Made by a program: the position numbers and the translations under genes. 64,000 nt of DNA, taken from the NCBI RefSeq assembly GCF_013215345.1, contig NZ_JABSOV010000002.1, positions 1 to 64,000 of the forward strand. The letters run 5' to 3'. Shown in pieces: positions 1-7,784 of the stretch. Numbering within the stretch: the stretch's first letter is position 1; every line of letters begins with the position of its first letter. The DNA comes from Colwellia sp. (GTDB taxonomy: Bacteria; Pseudomonadota; Gammaproteobacteria; Enterobacterales; Alteromonadaceae). Under the pieces are notes generated by a model. It made no database searches and was not told the DNA's origin. It was given only the letters and a program-made list of their open reading frames with translations.

Positions 1-101
1 AAGTGTTTTGGGGAGGACTACTCTAGTGTAGTAAGTATTATTTCTATTTTTTGAAAGGTACATATTGATTGTTGATCCATAGAGTTGATCTACAAAACAA
101 C

Positions 102-145
102 AAAAAAAAAGCGTTTGACTTTAAATTTCTTTAAAATCAAACGCT
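102..145 (-). terminator. ssrA intrinsic terminator
   Basis: On the minus strand an AAGCGTTTGA/TCAAACGC stem is followed by a run of T residues (the A-tract at 102-110 on the plus strand). It begins a few bases after the tmRNA 3' CCA, as expected for the ssrA terminator. The first 100 bases of the window show no gene I can support. Confidence 0.85.
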
Positions 146-151
146 TATATT

Positions 152-502
152 TGGTGGAGCGGGGGGGAATCGAACCCCCGTCCAAAAAGCCTACATCCTC
201 GGTACTACATGCTTAGTCGCTTATTTATTTAACCAATTAGACGCCAAGCGACAGGCTTCGTCATGGTGAGCTTAATACTATTTCGCGGTTCAGCCTTAAG
301 CGTGCTTCCCTCGCTATCCTATTTGGGGTGACCATCGATCCTCTAACCAATAGGAGAGATTTCAAGGCGATGGCTAGCCTAAGCGGCTAGTGCGAACGTA
401 TCGTCGTTAGCAATTATAGTTTTTACGGCTTTTTACCAGGCAAACCGCCCCTGGGCATGCACCTTGGGTTTCATGAATCTTGTCGAATCCTAGATCCGCC
501 CC
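152..502 (-). ncRNA. ssrA: transfer-messenger RNA (tmRNA)
   Basis: This is the ribosome-rescue RNA that acts as both tRNA-Ala and a short mRNA. On the minus strand the 5' end reads GGGGCGGATCTAGGATTCGA and the 3' end carries a T arm (GGTTCGATTCC) ending in CCA. These two ends form the tRNA-like domain of a one-piece tmRNA, 351 nt long. The tag reading frame lies at 379..411 on the minus strand and encodes ANDDTFALAA followed by TAG. The hydrophobic LAA end is the known degron read by ClpXP; clpP and clpX are also in this window. smpB lies directly upstream on the same strand, so the two working partners are neighbours. The ends are assigned by pairing and the encoded CCA, not by a covariance model. 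Confidence 0.97.
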
Positions 503-586
503 AAAGTTTACTTTTGTACTTTTTTCTATTCTATTTTGCTAATACTATTTCTAATATTATCATAGACTCGATATGCCTATAATCTC

Positions 587-615
587 ATTATACAACGCTA
601 AACATGAATAGACAA
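587..615 (-). promoter_or_regulatory. candidate sigma-70 promoter of ssrA
   Basis: On the minus strand TTGTCT is followed after 17 bases by a perfect TATAAT. It lies between smpB and ssrA and points at ssrA. It would give a 5' leader of roughly 75 nt before the mature tmRNA end, to be removed by processing. Confidence 0.5.
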
Positions 616-651
616 CGTGGTAATTTTTAACCACTTATCTAAATAATCAAT

Positions 652-1143
652 TTAACGGTCTAAATTTTTATTCTTCATTAAACGGCCTTTATCAACAGCC
701 CATTCTCTGTCTTTTATGTCGGAGCGCTTGTCATGATCTTTTTTACCTTTACCCAGATAAAATTCGAGTTTTACCCAACAGGCTTTCCAGTACATCGCGG
801 TTGCAATCAAAGAGTAACCGTCACGTTCAACAGCAGCAGTAATTTTCTCTAACTCTCTACGATTAAGTAATAATTTTCTATCACGATTTGGATCACATAC
901 CACATGACTAGAGGCGGCATTAAGTGGCGATATTTCAGATCCTAATAAATAGGCTTCACCGTTTTTTACATGGACGTAACAATCAGAGATGTTAACTTTA
1001 CCACTTCTTATGCTCTTTACTTCCCAACCTTGCAAGCTCATACCACCCTCAAACTTATCAGTTAGGCTGTAGTTGTGCCTCGCTTTTTTATTTAAAGCGA
1101 TAGTATTGCTATTGGATTTATTTTTAGATTTCTTTTTAGCCAT
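652..1143 (-). CDS. smpB: SsrA-binding protein SmpB
   Basis: SmpB binds the tRNA-like domain of tmRNA and places it in the decoding centre of stalled ribosomes. The protein has the usual core ([12 protein letters not shown], then [13 protein letters not shown]) and the basic C-terminal tail (GKKDHDKR and onward) that mimics an mRNA/anticodon contact. I start at MAKKKSK (163 aa), because GGA inside the upstream ATGGAACAAAAA forms a ribosome binding site with good spacing. The longer ORF start, four codons upstream, has no such site. The family is usually about 150-165 aa, so the length is normal. The gene is transcribed towards ssrA, and divergently from ratA, the gammaproteobacterial arrangement. 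Confidence 0.96.
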   Translation of the reverse strand: MAKKKSKNKSNSNTIALNKKARHNYSLTDKFEGGMSLQGWEVKSIRSGKVNISDCYVHVKNGEAYLLGSEISPLNAASSHVVCDPNRDRKLLLNRRELEKITAAVERDGYSLIATAMYWKACWVKLEFYLGKGKKDHDKRSDIKDREWAVDKGRLMKNKNLDR

Positions 1144-1328
1144 TTTTTGTTCCATTTATCGTTGCTATAACAAGCAGCAAGCGCGGTGATTATACCGACA
1201 TAAAGGCTTATTTACATGGCAAATTAGTGTTTTTTATAAAAATGACCAGATTAATGCGGTTTTAGCTGCATTTTGTTATGATAGTGCCATTATTTGCTGG
1301 CCAATAGGTGAAAAAAGGTGGAGAGAGA

Positions 1329-1775
1329 ATGCCAACCATAAGTCGTAGTGCGTTAGTTATGCACAGTGTTGATCAAATGTATCGGTTGATAAATGATATT
1401 GTCGCTTATCCTACTTTTTTACCTGATTGTAATGACAGTAAAATTATTTCTCAAGATGAAGATACGGTTACCGCAGCTTTACTTGTATCTAAGGGCGGTT
1501 TAAGTAAATGGTTCACCACTAAAAATACTATGGTTTCTAATGAAAAAATAAAACTATCTTTAGTTGATGGACCCTTTAAAAGCCTCGAAGGCTATTGGTT
1601 ACTAACACCCTTGTCAGACGAAGCTTGTAAAATAAGCTTAGAGTTAGAGTATGAGTTTTCAAATAAACTTGTTTCATTAGCCTTCGGTAAAGTCTTTGGT
1701 CACTTTAGTAACAGCTTAGTGCAAGTGTTTACTCAACGAGCAAAAGAGATATACGGAGTTAATGTCTCATTATGA
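1329..1775 (+). CDS. ratA: RatA/PasT, START-like (coenzyme Q-binding type) protein
   Basis: This is a 148-aa member of the RatA/PasT family of the START/polyketide-cyclase fold. In E. coli it has been linked to 70S ribosome assembly and to stress or persister physiology; the fold is related to Coq10. The sequence starts MPTISRSALVMHS and has the family's YPTFLPDC segment and a C-terminal amphipathic helix. The ORF track begins seven codons earlier, but the MPTISRS start has a GGAGAGAG ribosome binding site immediately upstream and matches the usual N-terminus. Its stop overlaps the start of rnfH by 4 bp (ATGA), which indicates translational coupling. The toxin label once given to it is debated for the family. 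Confidence 0.93.
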   Translation: MPTISRSALVMHSVDQMYRLINDIVAYPTFLPDCNDSKIISQDEDTVTAALLVSKGGLSKWFTTKNTMVSNEKIKLSLVDGPFKSLEGYWLLTPLSDEACKISLELEYEFSNKLVSLAFGKVFGHFSNSLVQVFTQRAKEIYGVNVSL

Positions 1776-2167
1776 CTTTAGCTAGTTCCGCGTTAAATAG
1801 TGCTGATGATGCATTAATAGATGATAAAATCACCATAGAAATTGTCTATGGTGTTCCGCATAAACAGAAAATATTAACCTTATTACTTGCTGCTGGTATA
1901 ACAGTAGAGCAAGCCGTTATTGAATCAGGAATAATCGATTTATTTCCTGAAATTGATTTAACGGTAAACAAGGTTGGCGTGTGGAATAGAGCAGTAAAGC
2001 TAACTGATACGGTAAATGATCTTGATAGAATTGAAGTGTATCGTCCGCTGATTGCAGACCCTAAAGATGTAAGGAAGCGTCGTGCAGAGAAAGCTAAATT
2101 AGAAGGGCGAGCGGATAAAACCACCGGTGGTCGGGTTAACCCACTACGGGTAGATGCAAAGAAATAG
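1772..2167 (+). CDS. rnfH: RnfH/PasI family ubiquitin-like protein
   Basis: This is a 131-aa member of the RnfH (PasI/RatB) family, a beta-grasp, ubiquitin-like fold of unsettled function. The diagnostic stretch is IDLTVNKVGVWNR, followed by RIEVYRPLIADPKDVRKRRAEK. The N-terminus is about 17 residues longer than usual, and the core begins near KITIEIVYGV, so a later start is possible. However, the 4-bp overlap with ratA supports the annotated ATG. The pair is co-transcribed and ends at a terminator shared with the convergent bamE. Confidence 0.93.
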   Translation: MTLASSALNSADDALIDDKITIEIVYGVPHKQKILTLLLAAGITVEQAVIESGIIDLFPEIDLTVNKVGVWNRAVKLTDTVNDLDRIEVYRPLIADPKDVRKRRAEKAKLEGRADKTTGGRVNPLRVDAKK

Positions 2168-2194
2168 TGATTCAATAACCGCTATATTCAGACA

Positions 2195-2223
2195 ATAAAA
2201 AACGGCATAAATGCCGTTTTTTG
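2195..2223. terminator. bidirectional terminator between rnfH and bamE
   Basis: AAAAAACGGCAT and its complement ATGCCGTTTTTT form a stem with a 3-base loop and T-tracts in both directions. It lies between two convergent genes. Confidence 0.9.
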
Positions 2224-2269
2224 TTGCAAGATTTTAATCTCTGCTAAATTAGCTTAATTAAAAGTAATG

Positions 2270-2749
2270 CTAATTATTAAGCGTCTCTTTGTTTTCAGCA
2301 GGCTTACTTTCTATAGCCTTATCTTCCATCGGCTTAACCTCTACAGCATCAGCTTGCTCTGTGCTGAACTTGCTGGTATTGGCCGGCTCTGCTTGTTCTG
2401 CAGGCGCATTGAACGGGGTATTAAACTTTTCAGAAAGTTTAAAATCCCCGGAAGCTGAAATTAATTTGTCGTCGGAAAAGTTAATGGTGAACTGTTTTCT
2501 TTTATCGAATTTTTTACTTCGGCCAGATTTCAACTTGTAGATATAATTCCAAGTATCATCATTGAAAGCGTCTACAACAACCGGGCTACCGAGAATAAAC
2601 TTAACTTGCTCCTTGGTCATACCCACTTGCAGTTTATCAATACTTTTTTGCTCAAGGTAATTTCCTTGTGGAACATCGTAGCGATACACCCAACTAGAGC
2701 AGGCAGATAACGTCAGGGCTGTGATAACAATGGCAACACGAAAATACAT
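2270..2749 (-). CDS. bamE: outer membrane assembly lipoprotein BamE (SmpA)
   Basis: BamE is the small lipoprotein of the BAM complex, which inserts beta-barrels into the outer membrane. The N-terminus is a lipoprotein signal with lipobox LSAC (Cys17), followed by the BamE core: a DKLQVGMTKEQVKFILGSP helix-turn region and WNYIYKLKSG. The core is normal. The C-terminus is extended by about 45 residues rich in Ala, Glu, Pro and Lys (EQAEPANTSKF onward), low complexity and probably disordered. The protein is 159 aa, against about 113 in E. coli. Its neighbour upstream is recN, as in many gammaproteobacteria, but a repeat element separates them here. Confidence 0.94.
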   Translation of the reverse strand: MYFRVAIVITALTLSACSSWVYRYDVPQGNYLEQKSIDKLQVGMTKEQVKFILGSPVVVDAFNDDTWNYIYKLKSGRSKKFDKRKQFTINFSDDKLISASGDFKLSEKFNTPFNAPAEQAEPANTSKFSTEQADAVEVKPMEDKAIESKPAENKETLNN

Positions 2750-2840
2750 AAAATTTATTTACCTTAAAGTAGCGCTAAAAAATAGGCTAAAAGTGTGAGC
2801 AGGGATAATACCCAAGCCCAGCTTGGATGCAAAGCTATTT

Positions 2841-3116
2841 ATACCAATCGGACTGATTTTTTGCTCACTTAGCGAGAATTAAAAGGCTTAGAGGCAAGGC
2901 ATTGATTGAAGATAATGGTTATTCCCTTATCAAAATCAATAACGCTGCATGTAAGCCTTTACCTTTTATTAGGTACTCGCCCTTCGGGAGCTCATTAGCA
3001 AACTGATAACATCACAAAATGTATGAAATATAGAATAACTATGTTTAATCCATTTTGTTTGTTCTAAGCTCGCTAGTGCAGCTCTAAGTTGGTCAATTAA
3101 TTAATCCGTTTGGTAT
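2841..3116. repeat. MITE-like intergenic repeat, copy 1
   Basis: This non-coding element in the 473-bp bamE-recN gap has imperfect terminal inverted repeats: ATACCAATCGGACTGATT at the left, and the complement of AATTAATCCGTTTGGTAT at the right. A second inverted pair lies inside (CACTTAGCGAG against CTCGCTAGTG). The middle contains GGCAAGGC, TTGATTGA, a small ATAA/TTAT hairpin, then AACGC. The same ordered core occurs in reverse orientation at 52087..52244. It holds no ORF, so it would need a transposase supplied in trans. The rest of the gap shows no gene. Confidence 0.75.
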
Positions 3117-3222
3117 TATTACATCAGTTAAAAAAACGCTATTTACACTACGCTATTGAAAGTAAAAATATTACTGTTATTAGCGGCTTCATTTTATTGA
3201 AGCCAATCGCAGATAAATGCAG

Positions 3223-4932
3223 TTAGCTAGCTAATAGCTCTTGTGCATTTGCTAAGCTGTGCTGTGATATTTTATCACCAGCTAACAAGCGAGCAATTTC
3301 TTTGACACGGTTTGACTCACTTAGTTCACTTACATGGGTTTCTGTTAATTCACCATCGGTTGTTTTACTGACAAAAAGTTGTTGATGACCCTTACAAGCC
3401 ACTTGTGGTAAATGAGTGACACAAATAACTTGGGTGTTTTTCGACAACTGTTGTAGTTTTTTACCGACCATGGCAGCTGTTGGACCGCTAATACCAACAT
3501 CCACTTCATCAAAGATTAATGTTGGGGTAATAACTTTATCAGCCAGAATTACCTGCATGGCTAAGCTGATACGTGATAATTCTCCACCTGAAGCAACCTT
3601 GTGCATAGCCTCAAGTGCTTGACCTGGGTTAATACTCACTTGGAAACTAATATTATCAGCACCATTGGTACTGATAGGTTCTTTGCCTTTATTACAGTCA
3701 TTCGGGGTGTGATTGTCTTGTAGCTTATTACTCTCAACAGCAATATAAAACTGACCATGGGGCATATTTAGCTCTTGCATGCTTTTACTTATCCGCTTGC
3801 TCAGGCTTTGCGCTGACTTTATTCTTGAAGCTGATAGGGCAGCTGCACTTTCATAATAATGCTGTTTAGTCAGTTCTAACTCTTCAATAATGGTATTAAT
3901 TCGTGTTTCATCACCCGATATTGAAGCAAGTTGCTGCTTTAATTCACTATGAAAGTTAACTAGTTTTTCTGGAGACAGTTGATGTTTCTTCGCTAATTGT
4001 AAAGCGGTGGAATAACGTTCTTCAATAATGGCGTAACTTTGTGGGTCTAACTCTAATTGCTGGTAATAGTGTTTTAAGTCGTTATTTGCTTCATCTAATT
4101 GAATGAGTGTGTCAGCAAGTATAGTGGCGACATCGTTTAATTGATTATCAACCCGCGCGATGGAACTGATATTTTCGCTACATTCTCGAAGTGAGTCCAA
4201 AATATTGAAGTTATCATTTTCAGAGAGAATCTGTAGTGAACTTAGCGTTGAATCGAGCAAATCTTGGGCGTTACTGTGCCTTTTATAATCTTTTTCTAGC
4301 GTGGTAAACTCATCTGGCTGAAGAGAAAACTCATCAAGTTCAGTGACTTGATATTGAATGAGTTGCTGTTCAGCTTCGCGTTGTTGCTTACTTTGCTGTA
4401 ACATTTCTAGTTCTTTATTGAGTTTATGCCATTGTTGCGCGTAATGTTTTACCTCGCTAAGTAACCTTGGATGATTAGCGAAGTTATCGAGTAAACGGCA
4501 CTGTTGATTGGCTTTAACAATAAGTTGATGATCATGCTGGCCATGGATATTAATTAATAGTTGGCCTATTTCTTTTAATTGCACCAAGGGCACTTGGCTG
4601 CCATTGATATAAGATTTTGAACGGCCTTCGGCTGATATCACGCGGCGCAGTATACATTCGCTGTCATGCTCGGCAAGAAGCTCATGCTTTTTTAACCAAG
4701 CTTTCGCCATTTTATTTTTTTTTGTTTCAAAGGTTGCTGCTAAATCGGCTTTTTTGCAGTTTGGCCTAACAATATTGGTTGTTGCTCGGTCACCTAAACA
4801 TAAACCTAAGGCGTCAATGGCAATAGATTTACCCGCGCCAGTTTCACCGGTAATTGTCGTCATGCCCGCTTGCCAATCAATATCTAATGAACGGACAATG
4901 GCGAAATTTTGAATGTTAAGTTGCAGTAGCAT
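3223..4932 (-). CDS. recN: DNA repair protein RecN
   Basis: RecN is an SMC-like ATPase that acts in the cytoplasm during RecA-dependent double-strand break repair. The 569-aa protein has Walker A GETGAGKS at residues 29-36, a long coiled-coil middle (about 155-370), the ABC signature ASGGELSRISLA and Walker B LIFDEVDVGISG, followed by an HLPQVAC switch region. Length fits the family (about 550 aa). A low-complexity linker (NKLQDNHTPNDCNKGKEP) sits just before the C-terminal ATPase half. A perfect LexA-type palindrome lies about 34 bp upstream of the start codon, so SOS control is likely. nadK is upstream on the same strand. Confidence 0.97.
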   Translation of the reverse strand: MLLQLNIQNFAIVRSLDIDWQAGMTTITGETGAGKSIAIDALGLCLGDRATTNIVRPNCKKADLAATFETKKNKMAKAWLKKHELLAEHDSECILRRVISAEGRSKSYINGSQVPLVQLKEIGQLLINIHGQHDHQLIVKANQQCRLLDNFANHPRLLSEVKHYAQQWHKLNKELEMLQQSKQQREAEQQLIQYQVTELDEFSLQPDEFTTLEKDYKRHSNAQDLLDSTLSSLQILSENDNFNILDSLRECSENISSIARVDNQLNDVATILADTLIQLDEANNDLKHYYQQLELDPQSYAIIEERYSTALQLAKKHQLSPEKLVNFHSELKQQLASISGDETRINTIIEELELTKQHYYESAAALSASRIKSAQSLSKRISKSMQELNMPHGQFYIAVESNKLQDNHTPNDCNKGKEPISTNGADNISFQVSINPGQALEAMHKVASGGELSRISLAMQVILADKVITPTLIFDEVDVGISGPTAAMVGKKLQQLSKNTQVICVTHLPQVACKGHQQLFVSKTTDGELTETHVSELSESNRVKEIARLLAGDKISQHSLANAQELLAS

Positions 4933-4965
4933 AGTTAACCTTTAGCATGAATACAAAACCAGTAC

Positions 4966-4981
4966 CTGTTAATTTATACAG
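4966..4981. promoter_or_regulatory. LexA (SOS) box upstream of recN
   Basis: The sequence CTGTTAATTTATACAG fits the LexA operator rule CTGT-N8-ACAG exactly. It lies 34 bp before the recN start codon, where a repressor would overlap the promoter. recN is a classic SOS gene in E. coli, where it has several LexA boxes. I see only one good box here. Confidence 0.85.
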
Positions 4982-5073
4982 TAACTGAGTTTTATTCAAG
5001 CTTATTTGAAACTATTGGCTTATTTTTTGATAGGTGTCTAACCGTTATTTATCTGTAGAGTAGATAAAACGGG

Positions 5074-5955
5074 CTAATAGAGTTTATTACCCCAACTTAA
5101 TTTATTTCTTAATACGTTAAAGTAATTGTGATCAAGGGGATGAATTAAGCGAATACTGCATTCGCTCTTTTTAATAATAACTTCATCGCCAGGCATTACC
5201 GATAAAATCACATGACCATCACAACTTACTTGTAAATTTTCATGGTTATCATTGGCGAGTATCAATTTAATCTCACTATTACCATCGACAACAATAGGAC
5301 GACTGGTTAGCGTATGCGGAAACATTGGTACCAGTGATAGTGCATTAAGGTTAGGAGTTAAAATAGGTCCGCCAGCAGACATTGAATAAGCCGTTGAGCC
5401 AGTTGGAGTGGACACTATTAAGCCGTCAGAGCGCTGGCTAAACATAAAGCTACCATCAATATAAACCTCAAACTCGATCATACTGGCAACTTTACCGGCA
5501 TGCAGTACCGCTTCATTAACGGCACTGTTTGAGCTTTTCAGTTTGCCATGGCGATACACTTCAGCTTCAATAATAAAACGTTGTTCACTGCGAGACTCAC
5601 CCGCGAGTATTTGTGCTAGCGGTTCGATAATTTCAGCAGGTGAAAGATCGGTTAGAAAACCTAAGTTACCGCGGTTCACGCCAATAACTCCGATATCAAA
5701 ACAAGCAAGCACCCGAGCAGCGCCGAGCATGTAGCCATCACCACCAACAACAATGGCTAAATCTGCTTGCTCACCAATGTCGGTTAATTTACCGATGGTC
5801 ATATTTTTTATATCGAGTGATTGTGCTACAGACTGTTCAACAATCACGTGATATTTATTAGCTAATAAATAGTCATGTAAGGTTTTTATTGTGGCACTGG
5901 CACCATCGTGATTTGGTTTGCCAATAAGGCCTATAGTTTTATATAATTGAGCCAT
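5074..5955 (-). CDS. nadK: NAD kinase
   Basis: This 293-aa cytoplasmic enzyme phosphorylates NAD+ to NADP+ using ATP. Motifs of the family are all present: VVGGDGYML (GGDG at residues 71-74, with the catalytic Asp), [11 protein letters not shown], and [16 protein letters not shown] in the C-terminal domain. Length equals that of E. coli NadK (292 aa). The gene diverges from grpE across a 159-bp spacer and precedes recN on the same strand, a conserved arrangement. A second, unrelated-looking GGDG kinase family member lies at 26320..27486. Confidence 0.97.
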   Translation of the reverse strand: MAQLYKTIGLIGKPNHDGASATIKTLHDYLLANKYHVIVEQSVAQSLDIKNMTIGKLTDIGEQADLAIVVGGDGYMLGAARVLACFDIGVIGVNRGNLGFLTDLSPAEIIEPLAQILAGESRSEQRFIIEAEVYRHGKLKSSNSAVNEAVLHAGKVASMIEFEVYIDGSFMFSQRSDGLIVSTPTGSTAYSMSAGGPILTPNLNALSLVPMFPHTLTSRPIVVDGNSEIKLILANDNHENLQVSCDGHVILSVMPGDEVIIKKSECSIRLIHPLDHNYFNVLRNKLSWGNKLY

Positions 5956-6051
5956 AACGATTATTTACTTAGTTTGCTAGGTATAGGGGCAGTTTCGCTG
6001 GATTTTATCCGCTTGTAAAGTTCACTTTTTTATAAAATGTATTAAATCACG

Positions 6052-6077
6052 CTTGAATCCTTTTTCACAGCCCCCAT
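6052..6077 (+). promoter_or_regulatory. sigma-32 heat-shock promoter of grpE
   Basis: CTTGAA and CCCCAT (continuing AAT) are separated by 14 bases, a very good match to the RpoH consensus. The -10 element lies immediately before the first ATG of the grpE ORF, so transcription would start downstream of that ATG. This rules it out as the translation start. Confidence 0.88.
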
Positions 6078-6114
6078 AATGTTTGCATTAGTTACACAAA
6101 TTGAGGTTTATTCC

Positions 6115-6744
6115 ATGACAACAGAGTCAAAAAACAACGAAGAAGAGTTAAATGCTGAGCAATTAGCCGATGACATTGTAAAGCAAGTTGAAGGACAAGT
6201 AGAAGAGCAGGCTGAGCCTGTTGCTGAAGTGATTAGTGCTGAGCAAGAAAAAATTAACGAGTTAGAGTTAGCGTTAGCTGCAGCAAAATCTACTGTTGCC
6301 GATCAAAAAGACTCGGTTATTCGTGCTAAGGCAGAAGTTGATAATATTCGCCGTCGCGCAGCGCAAGATGTAGAAAAAGCACGTAAATTTGCTTTAGAAA
6401 AATTTGCCGGTGAAATGTTAACAAGCGTTGATAACTTAGAACGTGCTTTACAAAGTATCGATAAAGAAGATGAAAGTAACAAAGGTATTATCGAAGGTGT
6501 TGAATTAACCCTGCAAGGTTTAATTTCCTCATTAGAAAAATTTGGAGTAAATGCGGTTGATCCAAAAGACCAACCTTTTAACCCTGAACTTCATCAAGCC
6601 ATGTCTATGCAAGAAGTTCCAGATGTAGCGCCAAATACAGTTATTGCGGTAATGCAAAAAGGTTATGAGCTTAATGGTCGTTTAATTCGTCCAGCTATGG
6701 TGATGGTATCTAAAGCGGCACCGATTGTTGACGCTACGGCTTAA
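6115..6744 (+). CDS. grpE: nucleotide exchange factor GrpE
   Basis: GrpE is the nucleotide exchange factor that releases ADP from DnaK. The protein has an acidic disordered N-terminus, a long coiled-coil (about residues 50-130) and the C-terminal beta domain with [20 protein letters not shown] and [24 protein letters not shown] start at [11 protein letters not shown] (209 aa), not at the ORF-track ATG 36 bp upstream. GAGG stands 9 bases before it, and the upstream ATG overlaps the -10 element of the heat-shock promoter. Followed by its own terminator, so it appears to be monocistronic. dnaK and dnaJ follow within 4 kb. Confidence 0.96.
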   Translation: MTTESKNNEEELNAEQLADDIVKQVEGQVEEQAEPVAEVISAEQEKINELELALAAAKSTVADQKDSVIRAKAEVDNIRRRAAQDVEKARKFALEKFAGEMLTSVDNLERALQSIDKEDESNKGIIEGVELTLQGLISSLEKFGVNAVDPKDQPFNPELHQAMSMQEVPDVAPNTVIAVMQKGYELNGRLIRPAMVMVSKAAPIVDATA

Positions 6745-6816
6745 CACCCTCTTTTAACAAGAGTATTAACAGATAGCGTTAACTTATTATTTTAAACGAG
6801 TTAACGTTGTTTAAAT

Positions 6817-6849
6817 AAAAAAGCAAAGGTCTATGCCTTTGCTTTTTTT
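6817..6849 (+). terminator. grpE terminator
   Basis: AAAAAAGCAAAGG and CCTTTGCTTTTTT pair around a 6-base loop, with a T-tract after. The ATG at 6833, which opens the next ORF in the track, sits in this loop and is therefore unlikely to be a start codon. Confidence 0.9.
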
Positions 6850-6958
6850 ATATGTACTTTTTACCTACACACTTTTATGTATGAATCACGCTGAAAGATA
6901 TTGGCGAAAAGCAGGTCTTTTACCATACCATACCATTCTTTTATTCGTGATTTTTATA

Positions 6959-7450
6959 ATGAATCAACTGCTAAGAACCGTATCTTATATTTTTATTAGC
7001 TATTTAATTGTCATCAGTTTTAGTCTGCAAGCCTATGAAACAGCAAAACCTTGGCAGCTAAAAACCCAAGACGGGCAGCTAATTAGTTTAGCCCAATATA
7101 AAAACAAGCCAGTTATTCTCCATTTTTGGGCTACTTGGTGTCCTTATTGTAAAAAAATTCAACCCACCTTGGTCGAGTTACAAAAAAAATATCAAGAACA
7201 AGGCGTAGAGTTAATATCCATTAGCTTTAAAGAAGATGAAGGAACATTGCCCCAAGATGAAATTAACAGTAGAGGTTATTCTTTTATCACGGCGGTAATG
7301 GGAGAGGAGGTTGCTGAACTTTATGATGTTCGAGGTACTCCGACAACATTCTTCATTAATAGAAAACATGAAATCATTTTTAAAACGTCTAGCTCCAATA
7401 AAGCCGACCCTCGCCTTGAATTAGCATTAAAAGAAATAATTAAAATTTAA
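6959..7450 (+). CDS. secreted thioredoxin-fold protein, TlpA/ResA-like
   Basis: This is a TlpA-like thiol-disulfide oxidoreductase, probably periplasmic. The likely start, MNQLLRTVSYIF, gives a signal peptide ending near SLQA, and a 163-aa precursor. The thioredoxin fold contains the active site WATWCPYCKK and the cis-Pro loop GTPTTFFI. The ORF-track start 42 codons earlier lies in the loop of the grpE terminator, and I reject it. The specific partner is unknown: TlpA-like proteins can serve cytochrome maturation or general disulfide reduction, and no cytochrome gene is nearby. It stands alone between grpE and dnaK. The ribosome binding site is weak. Confidence 0.85.
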   Translation: MNQLLRTVSYIFISYLIVISFSLQAYETAKPWQLKTQDGQLISLAQYKNKPVILHFWATWCPYCKKIQPTLVELQKKYQEQGVELISISFKEDEGTLPQDEINSRGYSFITAVMGEEVAELYDVRGTPTTFFINRKHEIIFKTSSSNKADPRLELALKEIIKI

Positions 7451-7784
7451 ATTATGAACTGTGACCCTCATCATTAAAATTTATATATCTGGATAAATTA
7501 GCCTTAAGTCAATAACTCGAACTAAAGCTAAAGACAAGTAAGGTAAAAAATTACTCTGATGACGTTAATGTTATTTGTCGTTGTACGCTTCCCTGCGAGC
7601 AGGGTAAACCTCAAGGCTTGTTATTTTACGAAATTTTTTTTCACTATATTTCAACATAAAAGAAAGTTTTTTAAAGTTATCTATTGAAAAGCATTTCGCC
7701 GACCCCACTTACTATTCAACAAACAATTTAATTAATATTACTTTATCTTTTCCAGATAAAGACTAATGAATAGGAGCTCCCAAG
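7451..7784. other. intergenic region upstream of dnaK
   Basis: No ORF of note occurs here. It contains a short GC-rich hairpin CCCTGCGAGCAGGG at 7591-7604, the heat-shock promoter of dnaK at 7683-7710 and a purine-rich ribosome binding site (TAGGAGCTC) just before dnaK. Confidence 0.6.
7683..7710 (+). promoter_or_regulatory. sigma-32 heat-shock promoter of dnaK
   Basis: ATTGAA (continuing AA) and CCCCACTT are separated by 14 bases, which fits the RpoH consensus. The spacer length is the same as upstream of grpE and lon. It lies 75 bp upstream of the dnaK start. Confidence 0.8.

Noticed and set aside
1308-1328. Upstream start of ratA in the ORF track
   Set aside because: The codons before MPTISRS contain the ribosome binding site and do not fit the conserved N-terminus.
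6833-6958. N-terminal 42 codons of the thioredoxin ORF
   Set aside because: The first ATG lies in the loop of the grpE terminator, and the later Met gives a normal signal peptide.
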